This document shows, piece by piece, positions 33,628 through 42,832 of a DNA stretch of 64,000 nucleotides; within the stretch, counting starts at the first letter, position 1, and each line of letters starts with the position of its first letter. The stretch is from Sulfurospirillum cavolei (lineage in GTDB: Bacteria > Campylobacterota > Campylobacteria > Campylobacterales > Sulfurospirillaceae), in the NCBI RefSeq assembly GCF_000813325.1, contig NZ_BBQE01000003.1. One strand, written 5' to 3'. Both the position numbers and the translations under genes were made by a program. Below the pieces are notes generated by a model. It made no database searches. It saw nothing but the letters and a program-made list of their open reading frames with translations, and was not told the DNA's origin.

Positions 33628-34482
33628 TTACTTACCGTCTCTTTTAATTAATATTTCGATTAAATTATCCGTATACAATCCAAATCCGCTGGAGGCGATT
33701 CCTTCGCAATCGTAGCTTCCGCCCGATCCTAGCGTAAAATTATGATGGATAAATCTAAAAAATAACGCATTATAATAGCGCATTTTCACATAATACAAAG
33801 GCGCGAACACGACGTTTTTCGTCGGCAAAGCGCACGAAAGCGCTTTAAGCTTTTGCAATTCGCCTTGAAGTTCAAAGGGAACTTCGTCTAAAATCGCTTC
33901 CAATTCCTCTAAGGTTTCAAGGCACGTTAACTTCGTCAACCACGGAATATTTAACGCTAAAAGCTTTTGCAGTTCGCCTTTTTCAAAGACGCTTAAATCG
34001 ACATGTAACATGGATGAGAGAATTTTAGGGATATTGATATTGCTGATATGCAATAACGAATCGATACGAAACTTGTCAAAAAGCGCCAAGCAAGTCTGAA
34101 TGCTTAAGTTTAAATCCGCTTCACCGATCATTTCCGCGCCGATTTGATGCACTTCATGGCTAGGATAACGAAAAACGGGTTGAACGTAAAACCATTTTGC
34201 ATGGTTTGTACTGCGCTCGACGCGTTTGGTGATGAGACGTACGACGTCCATCGTACTGTCCGCACGCAACGAGACGATGTGGTTTGCCTCGTCCGAGAAA
34301 CGCAACAACTCTTTTTCGTCGATACTTTTATGCTGATGGTACGAAAAAAACGGTGTTACGATCTCTTCAAAACCGGCATCGTAGAAAAGTTCACTGGCGA
34401 CTTTTTCGAGTTCGCGTTTTAATTTGGCACTCTCTCCAAAGTAGAGCTTGCTCCCCGTGGGTATTTCGTGCTCGTAAATCAT
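33628..34482 (-). CDS. hisZ: ATP phosphoribosyltransferase regulatory subunit (HisZ-like)
   Basis: Protein of 284 residues related to the catalytic core of class II histidyl-tRNA synthetase, with the motif 2-like FYVQPVFRY and QIGAEMIGEADLN, but without the anticodon-binding domain. It matches HisZ, which activates short-form HisG in histidine synthesis. The C-terminal half is atypical, ending GSGGSYDCEGIASSGFGLY, in line with the class II motif 3. The start overlaps nothing, and purA begins 1 base after its stop. Confidence 0.85.
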   Translation of the reverse strand: MIYEHEIPTGSKLYFGESAKLKRELEKVASELFYDAGFEEIVTPFFSYHQHKSIDEKELLRFSDEANHIVSLRADSTMDVVRLITKRVERSTNHAKWFYVQPVFRYPSHEVHQIGAEMIGEADLNLSIQTCLALFDKFRIDSLLHISNINIPKILSSMLHVDLSVFEKGELQKLLALNIPWLTKLTCLETLEELEAILDEVPFELQGELQKLKALSCALPTKNVVFAPLYYVKMRYYNALFFRFIHHNFTLGSGGSYDCEGIASSGFGLYTDNLIEILIKRDGK

Positions 34483-34485
34483 ACC

Positions 34486-35598
34486 TTAGCCTTGATAAAA
34501 TTCTTGCGTAAAAACGCGATTGGCGCTACCGTCGTAAGGACGACGTCCCAGTTCGGACAATGCCATTTCAACGGCATTCAGCGTCCATGCCGTTTCGTAA
34601 ACGTTCACGAGACCCATGTGGCTAATACGGAACAACGTCTCTTTAATATGATCTTGTCCGCCCGCCATATTGACGCCGTATTTGCTTTTCAAAAGCTTAC
34701 GGATTTTTAACGCATCGTCGTCCAAAACGGCACTCATCGAAGGTGCCGGAACTTTCGGATAAATACGCAAACCTAAAGCTTGAAGTGCCGCGTTTGACGC
34801 ACGCGCTCTTTTTTGCGTATCGGCGTACAGTGCTTCCAAACCGCCCTCTTTTTCGATCAATTCGCACATCGCGACAAGACCGATGACCAGCGTCGTCGCC
34901 GCCGTCCATGCGGTTGTATTTTTGCGTTGGTTTTTCAATTCGGTTTTGAGATTAAAATAGTATCCAACCCCCTCACCGCTTTCAATCATTTCCAAAGCGC
35001 GTGCGCTCAGGCCGATAAACGCGAGTCCGGGAGGAAGCATTAGGGCTTTTTGGCTACCGGAAATCAATGCGTCAATCCCCGTCGTATCGATCTTTTCGAC
35101 ACCGACCGCCGTGATACCGTCGGCAATAATCATCACGTCGGAACGAATCGCTTTGACCGCTTTGGCAATCGCTTCAAGCGGATGGCGCAGTCCGCCCGCA
35201 CTCTCGCACACTTGAAGGCATACCGCATCGATAGTCGTATCGTTTTTGACAAGATCGACGATTGCTTCGACGCTAACCGGCGTATCCCACTCATTTTTAA
35301 TTTCGACAAACGGTTTATTGTATGCGGCGCAAATTTTGCCAAAACGCTCGCCGAATTTTCCCGAATTGACGACAATGGCTTTGCTTTGACACAAATGAAG
35401 CACGCATGCTTCCATCGCACCCGTGCCGCTTGATGCCAACATCAAAACGTCTTCCATGGCAAAAAGCTCTTTTAAATACGCTCTTGCTTTTCCAAAAATA
35501 GCCTCAAATTCGGGTGTTCGGTGATGAATCGTCGGCGTGCTCATCGCAACGCGAACCGCTTCGGGAACGGGAGTAGGACCGGGCGTTAACAATAACAT
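34486..35598 (-). CDS. class V PLP aminotransferase (serine/alanine-glyoxylate type)
   Basis: Pyridoxal-phosphate enzyme of 370 residues. It starts LLLTPGPTPVPEAVR and shows TPEFEAIFGKARAYLKELF, SSGTGAMEACVLHL near residue 56, and the Schiff-base Lys in SGSQKALMLPPGL near 193. The PGPTPVP start and length fit serine-pyruvate/alanine-glyoxylate aminotransferases; H. pylori and C. jejuni relatives are often named phosphoserine aminotransferase, so a role in serine synthesis is possible. It is followed by hisZ after 3 bases. Confidence 0.87.
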   Translation of the reverse strand: MLLLTPGPTPVPEAVRVAMSTPTIHHRTPEFEAIFGKARAYLKELFAMEDVLMLASSGTGAMEACVLHLCQSKAIVVNSGKFGERFGKICAAYNKPFVEIKNEWDTPVSVEAIVDLVKNDTTIDAVCLQVCESAGGLRHPLEAIAKAVKAIRSDVMIIADGITAVGVEKIDTTGIDALISGSQKALMLPPGLAFIGLSARALEMIESGEGVGYYFNLKTELKNQRKNTTAWTAATTLVIGLVAMCELIEKEGGLEALYADTQKRARASNAALQALGLRIYPKVPAPSMSAVLDDDALKIRKLLKSKYGVNMAGGQDHIKETLFRISHMGLVNVYETAWTLNAVEMALSELGRRPYDGSANRVFTQEFYQG

Positions 35599-35855
35599 AA
35601 AAAATCCTCAAAAAATGTAGTTTTATAGGCAATTGTAACGCAATCTTGCTTGTTGTTTCTTTAGCGGTAGCGTCAGGTTTCATGCAAGCGGGCTTAAAAA
35701 CGTATCGATTTTTGCAATGAAGCGGTCGATTTCCAAAGCATCGGCGTTATGTTATAGAAATTTTTCTATTTTACGCTATGATTGATTGTATAAAATTCGA
35801 TTATCTTACGTTCCAATGCATTTGCATCCCACCTTGACATGTAAGGAGTTTTTTC
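35599..35855. other. divergent promoter region between the aminotransferase gene and the chemoreceptor
   Basis: A gap of 257 bases. It holds ATAGAAA facing TTTCTAT (about 35755-35770), TATAAA near 35790 that may serve the chemoreceptor, and a one-mismatch copy of the iterated palindrome (TGACATGTAA, 35835-35844) that runs into its ribosome-binding site AAGGAG. No small gene is supported. Confidence 0.4.
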
Positions 35856-37387
35856 ATGCATTTTCAAACCAAAGTTACCTTAACCCTCGCCCTTTTGATG
35901 GGATTGGCGTTGTCTTCTTTCGGCGTTTTGAATTATTTAGAGACGCAAAAGCACAGTATTTCACAAGTCGAATCCAGCTTAAAAGCTACCGCCGATGCGT
36001 TAACCGATTACGTCGATTTATGGGTTTCCTCTAAAAAAGAGGTGCTCATGGCAACGGCGTTGAAATTAAGCTCTATCGAAAGTATGAGCCCCGAAACGCT
36101 TGACGAACACTTAGTCCATCTCACCAAGAGTTCGGTAAAGAACTGAAGTCGCTCGTGCCTGCTTTAGCCGAAAAGGTCGATCAAAAACAAGAAGGCATTT
36201 TGCAATACGAATACCAAGGCAAAACTAAAATCTTTGCCTACAAACAATCCACGCAAACAAACTGGAAACCGAGCCTCACTTACGACAAAGAAGTCGCTTA
36301 CGCCTTTTTGACGGCGCAATCGCAAAAACTTCTTTTGATCGGCTGTGCTATGTTGGCATTTTCCATCGTCGTCATGATCGTGCTCATCAAGACGCTCTTG
36401 CGACCGCTCGGAAATCTGAACGCGATGGTCAAGGATCTTTCCAGTGCCGAGGGAGATTTAAGCCAAAGACTCCCTATCGGATCTAGCGACGAATTCGGCG
36501 ACGTTTCGCGCAACATCAACCAGTTTATCGAAAAACTGCATCTCATCGTTAAAAAGACCAAAGAGATTAGCCATGAAAACGCGTCCATATCCGAAGAGCT
36601 CTCACGCACCGCATCCGAGGTCGTCCGCAACGTGGACAACGAAGCCAACATCGTCGCGAAAGCCAAAGATAACGGACTAAAATTGACGAACGTGATTGAA
36701 AGTTCGGTGCAAAAAGCCAACCGATCACAAGAAGCGTTGGCACAAACGCAAGGCGATATTTTTCGCGTTAAACAACAAGCCGAACAGCTCGAGACGACGA
36801 TGCAAGCAACCGCTTCTAAAGAGCAGAGTTTAGCCGAACGCCTCAATACCGTTAGCCATAACGCCAATGAAGTGAAAGCCGTTTTAAATATTATCCGCGA
36901 TATTGCCGATCAAACCAATCTTTTAGCCCTCAATGCCGCCATCGAAGCCGCGCGGGCGGGAGAGCACGGAAGAGGTTTTGCCGTGGTTGCCGACGAAGTG
37001 AGGAAACTGGCAGAGCGTACGCAAAAAAGCCTTGTGGAAATCGACGCGACCATTAACGTCGTCGTTCAATCCATCATGGACGCCAATACCGACATCGCAC
37101 ACAATGCGCATGAAGTAGGCGAATTAGCGCATATCTCCGCCGCTTTGCAAGACGGTATGAACGCTATCGATACGACAATTCAAGAGACGCTTCAAGAGAC
37201 GCGCGTCACGCTTGAAAGTTTTGTCGATACCGCTGCGCAAATTAAAGCGATGGTCGTAGAAATCGAGAAAATCAACGCCCTATCCAAAGAAAATACGCTC
37301 AGCATCGACAACGTTTCTCAAGCGTCCGAACACTTACATGTCATGACCGAAAACCTTAACAACGAATTGGGAAAATTTAAATCCTAA
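35856..37387 (+). pseudogene. methyl-accepting chemotaxis protein, frameshifted with part of its ligand domain missing
   Basis: The first frame (35856-36146) encodes a membrane helix and the opening of a Cache sensor domain (DYVDLWVSSKKEV), stopping at TGA 36144. The rest lies in the next frame up to 37387: the end of the Cache domain (FGKELKSLVP, AYKQSTQTNWKPSL), a second membrane helix (about LLLIGCAMLAFSIVVMIVLI), a HAMP domain and the signalling domain with its highly conserved hairpin (DIADQTNLLALNAAIEAARAG). About 120-140 Cache residues expected between the two parts are absent. An internal GTG (36155) could yield a truncated receptor that still has one helix and the signalling part. 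Confidence 0.85.
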
Positions 37388-37394
37388 TCGTAAC

Positions 37395-37429
37395 GCGACT
37401 TTGCATCGTGACAAACACGCCAAGGTCGC
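37395..37429 (+). terminator. possible terminator of the chemoreceptor gene
   Basis: GCGACTTTG faces CAAGGTCGC (one G-T pair) with an inner CGTG/CACG stem. It starts 8 bases past the stop, but only a short TTT follows. Confidence 0.45.
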
Positions 37430-37511
37430 TTTACGATCGAATGGAAGACTGTAGGGGAAGATGTCTTAGGCGCTTTAAGGGTTTGACCCGAAACGTGAGG
37501 ATACTTTTTTG

Positions 37512-38168
37512 TTAAACCGCGGCGAGCAGTTTGATAACCTCGCCGGGCGTTTTGGCAAGATACGCCGCATGATGTTCACGTAATTCTGCTTCGTCGCGAA
37601 AACCCCATAAGGCTCCTATGGGCTTCATTCCCGCACGATTGGCGGTTTGCATGTCTATCATCGTATCGCCTAAATAAAAACACTCCTCAGGCAACGCAGA
37701 AAAACGCTCGCAAATTTCTAAAACAGCCGTAGGATCGGGTTTGCGAGGCACACCCTCGCGGACGCCGAAAACCGCTTCAAACTTCCACGTTCTAAAATAT
37801 TTTAAGGCGCATTTTTTCGTAAACGCATCGGGCTTGTTGGAAAGAATCGCCATTTTAAACCCTCGAGCCTGTAAAAAACTCAAAAGTTTACCGATGCCCT
37901 CGTAAGGTTGGGTGTGGCGATCAAATTGCGTTGCATAGTGCGCTTCAAAAAGTTCGACCGCACGACGAACCGTTTCGTGCGATTGTACGTCTTGGGCAAA
38001 GATATTTTCAAACAGTTTAAAAACGCCTTCGCCGACGTAATAGCGGTAACGCTCGATAGGACGCGCTTCAAAACCCAAAGTTTTCAAAGCTTCATTCGCG
38101 CTAATCGCAATATCTTCTAGGGTATCAAGCAGCGTACCGTCCAAATCAAACACAATGTTTTTTTTCAT
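37512..38168 (-). CDS. gph: phosphoglycolate phosphatase-type HAD hydrolase
   Basis: HAD hydrolase of 218 residues with VFDLDGTLLDTLEDI at residues 5-19, the SNKP motif near 120 and GDTMIDMQTANRAGM near 170. It matches Gph, which recycles 2-phosphoglycolate from DNA repair or oxygenase chemistry, but the substrate cannot be told from sequence alone. Its start overlaps the end of transketolase by 23 bases. Confidence 0.87.
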   Translation of the reverse strand: MKKNIVFDLDGTLLDTLEDIAISANEALKTLGFEARPIERYRYYVGEGVFKLFENIFAQDVQSHETVRRAVELFEAHYATQFDRHTQPYEGIGKLLSFLQARGFKMAILSNKPDAFTKKCALKYFRTWKFEAVFGVREGVPRKPDPTAVLEICERFSALPEECFYLGDTMIDMQTANRAGMKPIGALWGFRDEAELREHHAAYLAKTPGEVIKLLAAV

Positions 38169-40140
38169 TATCTCGCTCTAATTCGGCTTTTAACGCATCG
38201 TAATTGAGGTTCAAAAATTCGCATGCCGCCTTAGTTGCTTCGTGCGCTCTAAAACCAAATTTTTCAAACAATAACTCTGCCGGCCCGCTCGCACCGAAAC
38301 GCTCCATTGCGATCACTTTGTCGGCAAAACGGTACCACTCCAAGCCCGCTCCCGCTTCGATCGCAATCACTTTCGTTTGCGGCTCAATAATGGTTTGAAG
38401 GTATGCCTCGTCTTGCTCGACCAAAAGATCGAAACACGGAACGCTCACGACGTTGCTGGGAATGCCGAACATCGAAAGATAGCACGCGACTTCCAACGCC
38501 AAATAGACCTCGCTACCGCTTGCCATGACGGTTACTTTGGCATTTTCACGCTTTTTAAGCAAATATCCGCCGTTTTCTACATCGCCGAAATCGCGCGTAT
38601 CTTTCAGGGCTCTTAATTTTTGGCGTGAACAGACAAATGCGCACGGAGCGTGCATACGGAGTGCTTTTTGCCATGCTTTAACGTTTTCCCTTCCGTCGCA
38701 CGGACGGAAAACGTAGAAATTCGGTAATGCTCTAAATTGCGTTAATTGCTCAATGGGCTGATGCGTAGGGCCGTCTTCGCCTACGCCGATACTGTCATGC
38801 GTCCAAATGTAAAAATTTTTGAGTTTCATCAACGCCGCTAAACGGACGGCGGGTTTCATATAGTCGCTAAAAATAAAAAAGGTCGCCCCATAAGGGATAA
38901 ACAGACCGTACAACGCAAAAGCATTGCAAATCGCGCCCATGGCATGTTCGCGAATTCCAAAGTGGATATTGCGCCCTAAAGGAAAGTCGCCCATCTCTTT
39001 TAATTCGCTTTTATTGGACGGTCCCAAATCGGCACTTCCGCCTAAAAAGCCGGGAATCGCTTGCGCAATCGCGTTTAAAATCTGCCCGTTGCTATCGCGC
39101 GTGGCAATATCTTTATCGAAAACGGGCCATTGAATACGTGAAAAATCGGGATGTTGCAACGCCTCAAGCAACGCTTTTTGTTCCGCACTCGCTTCGGTTT
39201 GAAGACGTTTGTTCCATGTCGCTTCGGCAAGGTCGCCTTTTTCGCGAGCACATTCAAAACGTGCTTTAACCTCTTCGGCGACAAAAAACGTTTTGTCGGG
39301 GTCGAAACCTGCTTTGATTTTGGCGTTTTTAATCTCTTCAACGCCTAAAGGTGCGCCGTGCGCGTGATGACTGCCTTCCAAGGCGCATGCCCCTTTGGCA
39401 ATCGTCGTATCGGCAATAATTAAATAGGGTTTGCTTTGCTCTTTGGCTTGCTCCAAAACGGCATTAATTTCATCGTAATCATGCCCGTCGATGCGTGAAA
39501 CTTCCCAACCTTGCGCTTCAAAACGGTGTTTCACGTCTTCGCTCCATGCAATCGACGTGTCGCCTTCGATCGTAATCGCGTTGCTGTCGTAAATAACGAC
39601 AAGGTTATCCAAGCCTAAGTGTCCCGCCAAGGAACACGCTTCGTAACTGATCCCCTCTTGCAAATCTCCGTCACCGCATAAACAATACACTTTATGCGTA
39701 ATCAAAGGCGTTGCGGGCGTATTAAGAAGCGTCGCCGCGTATTTGCTCGCCATCGCAAAACCGACCGCATTGGAGATGCCTTGTCCCAAAGGCCCCGTCG
39801 TGACTTCTACGCCGGGAACGTCGCCGTATTCGGGATGTCCGGGCGTTTTACTGCCCAATTGTCGAAACTGTTTAAGATCGTCCACGCTAATGTCGTAACC
39901 GCTTAAATGCAAAAACGAATAAACCAACGCCGAAGCATGTCCACCGCTAAAAACGAGGCGATCGCGGTTGAGCCATTTGGGATTTTGAGGATTGTGCGTG
40001 ATATGACGCGCCAAAATCGTCACGATATCCGCGAGTCCCATCGGCGCACCGGGGTGTCCGCTGTTAGCTTGTTGTACCATATCGGCCGCCAAAAATCGAA
40101 TCGTATCGGCTTGTTTTTTTAATAAAGATTCATTTTCCAT
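38146..40140 (-). CDS. tkt: transketolase
   Basis: Thiamin-dependent pentose phosphate enzyme of 664 residues, transferring two-carbon units between sugars. Motifs are ANSGHPGAPMGLADI near residue 23, CGDGDLQEGISYEA near 153, and DSIGVGEDGPTHQPIEQL near 455. Length fits the family. It lies 8 bases after ispA and overlaps gph; the same tkt-ispA order occurs in C. jejuni, from memory. Confidence 0.97.
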   Translation of the reverse strand: MENESLLKKQADTIRFLAADMVQQANSGHPGAPMGLADIVTILARHITHNPQNPKWLNRDRLVFSGGHASALVYSFLHLSGYDISVDDLKQFRQLGSKTPGHPEYGDVPGVEVTTGPLGQGISNAVGFAMASKYAATLLNTPATPLITHKVYCLCGDGDLQEGISYEACSLAGHLGLDNLVVIYDSNAITIEGDTSIAWSEDVKHRFEAQGWEVSRIDGHDYDEINAVLEQAKEQSKPYLIIADTTIAKGACALEGSHHAHGAPLGVEEIKNAKIKAGFDPDKTFFVAEEVKARFECAREKGDLAEATWNKRLQTEASAEQKALLEALQHPDFSRIQWPVFDKDIATRDSNGQILNAIAQAIPGFLGGSADLGPSNKSELKEMGDFPLGRNIHFGIREHAMGAICNAFALYGLFIPYGATFFIFSDYMKPAVRLAALMKLKNFYIWTHDSIGVGEDGPTHQPIEQLTQFRALPNFYVFRPCDGRENVKAWQKALRMHAPCAFVCSRQKLRALKDTRDFGDVENGGYLLKKRENAKVTVMASGSEVYLALEVACYLSMFGIPSNVVSVPCFDLLVEQDEAYLQTIIEPQTKVIAIEAGAGLEWYRFADKVIAMERFGASGPAELLFEKFGFRAHEATKAACEFLNLNYDALKAELERDNEKKHCV

Positions 40141-40148
40141 AGTTTATT

Positions 40149-41009
40149 TTATCCTTTGAAATAATCGTTCACGATGCTTTTGAGTTTTTGAGACAAGGCT
40201 TCGTCTAAAGTGTTTGCCTCGCGATTTAACTCCTCTAAGAGTGCTCTTTTTTGCGCACGTGCGCCCTCTAGACCCAAAAGGTTGACAAACGAATTTTTAT
40301 GCCCGTCGTTTTGCGTCGGTTTTCCCGCTTCTTCGCTGGAGAGCGTCGCATCGATAATATCGTCTTGCACTTGGAACAAAAGCCCCAACTTTAACCCGAA
40401 GCGGTATAAGGCACTTTGCGTCGCTTCGTCCAATTCACAGATGACCGCTCCCATTTGAAGCGATGCAGCAATCAATTTGGCCGTTTTATGAAGGTGTAAA
40501 AACGTTAATTCATCGATCGAAAGAGGTTTGTCTTCAAAAAAACAATCGATAGCCTGCCCTAAAACCATACCGTAAATGCCGGCATCGCTTGAGAGAATCG
40601 ACACCAGTTTCACTTTGATCGCATCACTCAACGGCGCGTTTGAAAGCAAATAAAACGCATGCGTGTTTAAAGCGTCGCCGACGAGTACCGCCGTCGTTTC
40701 GTCATACGTGACATGTAAGGTCGGATGGCCTCTTCGAAGCGCGGCATTATCCATGCACGGAAGATCGTCGTGAATCAATGAATACGTGTGCATCATCTCT
40801 AAACCGAGAGCTACATGTAAGGCATTTTCCACCAAAAGCGGCTTACATGTTTGAACCACGCTTAAGAGCAATAAAGGACGAAATCGCTTGCCTCCCACGT
40901 CGAGCATTTCGCTAAACGCGTGGTTGAAGTGCGGGTGAAAACTCTCTATCGAAGGCATAGCTTCTTGCAAAAACCGTTCAAATCGGCGTAATAAATCTAC
41001 AGAGTTCAA
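40149..41009 (-). CDS. ispA: farnesyl/geranyl diphosphate synthase
   Basis: Short-chain prenyl transferase of 286 residues that builds isoprenoid diphosphates for quinones and cell-wall lipid carriers. The first Asp-rich motif DDLPCMDN starts at residue 81, followed by LRRGHPT; the second, QVQDDIID, lies near 200. GGKRFRPLLLL near residue 39 is conserved in the family. It follows the PDZ gene by 10 bases. One exact and two near copies of the palindrome core lie inside it. Confidence 0.93.
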   Translation of the reverse strand: MNSVDLLRRFERFLQEAMPSIESFHPHFNHAFSEMLDVGGKRFRPLLLLSVVQTCKPLLVENALHVALGLEMMHTYSLIHDDLPCMDNAALRRGHPTLHVTYDETTAVLVGDALNTHAFYLLSNAPLSDAIKVKLVSILSSDAGIYGMVLGQAIDCFFEDKPLSIDELTFLHLHKTAKLIAASLQMGAVICELDEATQSALYRFGLKLGLLFQVQDDIIDATLSSEEAGKPTQNDGHKNSFVNLLGLEGARAQKRALLEELNREANTLDEALSQKLKSIVNDYFKG

Positions 41010-41019
41010 AATAACCTTT

Positions 41020-42099
41020 CTAGCGTTTGATCGTTACGAAAAATTGAAAGTCGCTTCGATCGAACAAGAGATGATGTTCTCCCGAAAACGCTTTAGCCAT
41101 GTACGCATCGGCCTGCAAAACGGTTTCGATCGGCGTCGTATCGATCTGCATCAAGCGATCGCCCGCCTTAAGCCCGCTTTGGTCGGCAAACGATCCTTTG
41201 GAGACATTGATAATATTCAAATTTTTATCAAACGCAAAACCTTTCGCTTGGAAAAAACTCTCTTGTTTGGCTTGCGGTAACGGTACTTTTTTCGGTACGC
41301 TCTTTTTCGCGATCGGTTTAGAAGCTAAGAGGCTGACTTCGAGCGATAACGTCCCTCTTTGAATTTGCGCGTTCCATTTGGGAGCTTCTTTTAAGCTTTT
41401 AATCACATCGTTTAAATCCGCCAACGTCTTCACGCGGATACCGTTGAGCGATTGTATTTTATCGCCGACGTTGAGCTTTGAATCTTTAAAAGTAGGATCG
41501 ATAAAGTCGACCGTAATACCTTCGTTATCTTCGCTAAATCGCGCACCGAGTTCTTTAAATGAGGCCGATTTACCGGCAATGAATTTTTCCAATACTTCCG
41601 AAGCGATAAAAGCACCTTCGCCGATACCCAATCCGTACATGTCGCAACAAAGACCGCCTACGATGCTGTTGATTTCACCTTTACCGGCAAATTCAAAAAG
41701 CTCGTCGGGCGTTTTACCGACTTTTGAGGCATTAACGACCAGCAACGAATTATCGGTTAGGGATTCCAACCATTCGCCGAGTTTCAAATCGACGGTCGGT
41801 TTAAGCTTAACGGGAATCAGCGGTTTAGACGATTCAAAAAGGTAGAGATTGGAAAGGTAATCGTGACGCACGAAAGCTTCGTTCGGTTTTTCTTTAAGGT
41901 ACGCAACGGCTTGTTTTTCATTGACGGCAACGGCGCGCGTTTTACCGAAATAGACGATGGATTGTCTGTTTTTTTCGTAACATTGCGTAAAGTCGGGATA
42001 AACAAATTCCGCTTTTGAAGCTGCGACGGGAACGACGGGAGCGTCGGCCGCGATGAGAGAATATGCCAAGCATCCTAAAACAAAGCCTATGTATTTCAC
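41020..42099 (-). CDS. periplasmic PDZ-domain protein, possibly the flagellar disk protein PflC
   Basis: Exported protein of 359 residues with a signal peptide (residues 1-18). The middle part contains GLCCDMYGLGIGEGAFIASE and may be a degenerate trypsin-like domain. Two PDZ domains follow, near residues 190-240 (LNVGDKIQSLNGIRVKTLADLN) and 300-350 (SGLKAGDRLMQIDTTPIETV). In C. jejuni the PDZ protein at this position (Cj1643) was, as I remember, renamed PflC, a component of the periplasmic flagellar disk. I infer the same role here but have not tested it. Confidence 0.7.
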   Translation of the reverse strand: MKYIGFVLGCLAYSLIAADAPVVPVAASKAEFVYPDFTQCYEKNRQSIVYFGKTRAVAVNEKQAVAYLKEKPNEAFVRHDYLSNLYLFESSKPLIPVKLKPTVDLKLGEWLESLTDNSLLVVNASKVGKTPDELFEFAGKGEINSIVGGLCCDMYGLGIGEGAFIASEVLEKFIAGKSASFKELGARFSEDNEGITVDFIDPTFKDSKLNVGDKIQSLNGIRVKTLADLNDVIKSLKEAPKWNAQIQRGTLSLEVSLLASKPIAKKSVPKKVPLPQAKQESFFQAKGFAFDKNLNIINVSKGSFADQSGLKAGDRLMQIDTTPIETVLQADAYMAKAFSGEHHLLFDRSDFQFFVTIKR

Positions 42100-42109
42100 G
42101 TGCTACTCC

Positions 42110-42427
42110 TTAGCTTTTCGTACCGAATCCTCCAATGCTTGAGAGCATTTGAGTCGTGGCTAATTTTTTATTCTCTTCGACCATTTTTAACACGTCGTTG
42201 ATCGCGCTCATCACCAAAATTTGTAGCGATTCTTTATCACTTAAAAGCGAATCGTCGATACCGATATCGATCACTTCGCCCGAACCGTTCATACTCACGC
42301 GAACCAATCCGCCGCCGCTTTTAGCCGTAAACTCTTTATTTTGAGCCTCTTCTTGCATTTTTTGCGCTTGTTTTTGCGCCTCTTCAAGCATTGCGGTCAT
42401 TTTCGATAAATCAAAATTATCAAACAT
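42110..42427 (-). CDS. YbaB/EbfC family nucleoid-associated protein
   Basis: DNA-binding homodimer of 105 residues, with a Gln/Ala/Lys-rich N-terminal helix (LEEAQKQAQKMQEEAQNKEF) and the family core GGGLVRVSMNGSGEVIDIGID. It coats and organises DNA. It sits between the panD and PDZ genes and overlaps panD by one base. Confidence 0.93.
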   Translation of the reverse strand: MFDNFDLSKMTAMLEEAQKQAQKMQEEAQNKEFTAKSGGGLVRVSMNGSGEVIDIGIDDSLLSDKESLQILVMSAINDVLKMVEENKKLATTQMLSSIGGFGTKS

Positions 42428-42792
42428 CAGATATAATCTCGCACTTCAACCAAAGCATTGGTTTCATCGACTAAGGCAACCGTCGGTTTAAACGTTTTGA
42501 GCTCTTCTTCGCTCAAATGAGCATAAGCAATAATAATGATTTTATCGCCGACATGGGCTTTGCGTGCCGCCGCTCCGTTCAAACAGATATCTTTTTCGCC
42601 GGCTTTTCCTTCGATCACGTACGTCGTAAAACGCTCTCCGTTATTAATATTGACGACTTCGACTTTTTGTCCGACTTTTAAGCGGCTGGCGTCAATCAGT
42701 TCTTTATCGATCGTAATGGAACCGACGTAATTTAAGTTGGCGTCCGTGACCGTCGCTCGATGAATTTTGGCGTACAGCATCTCTAGGGTCAT
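42427..42792 (-). CDS. panD: aspartate 1-decarboxylase proenzyme
   Basis: Pantothenate-pathway enzyme of 121 residues that makes beta-alanine. It is cleaved between Gly24 and Ser25 in NYVGSITID to form its pyruvoyl cofactor. Later conserved parts are GERFTTYVIEG and NGAAARKAHVGDKIIII. The gene overlaps ybaB by one base and follows murE by 40 bases. Confidence 0.97.
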   Translation of the reverse strand: MTLEMLYAKIHRATVTDANLNYVGSITIDKELIDASRLKVGQKVEVVNINNGERFTTYVIEGKAGEKDICLNGAAARKAHVGDKIIIIAYAHLSEEELKTFKPTVALVDETNALVEVRDYI

Positions 42793-42832
42793 CGCTTTGT
42801 AATCCTCATGAATAAAATTATTTAATTTTACC

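Noticed and set aside
35786..36034. Open frame overlapping the start of the chemoreceptor
   Set aside because: It covers the promoter and first codons in another frame and has no domain or ribosome-binding site.
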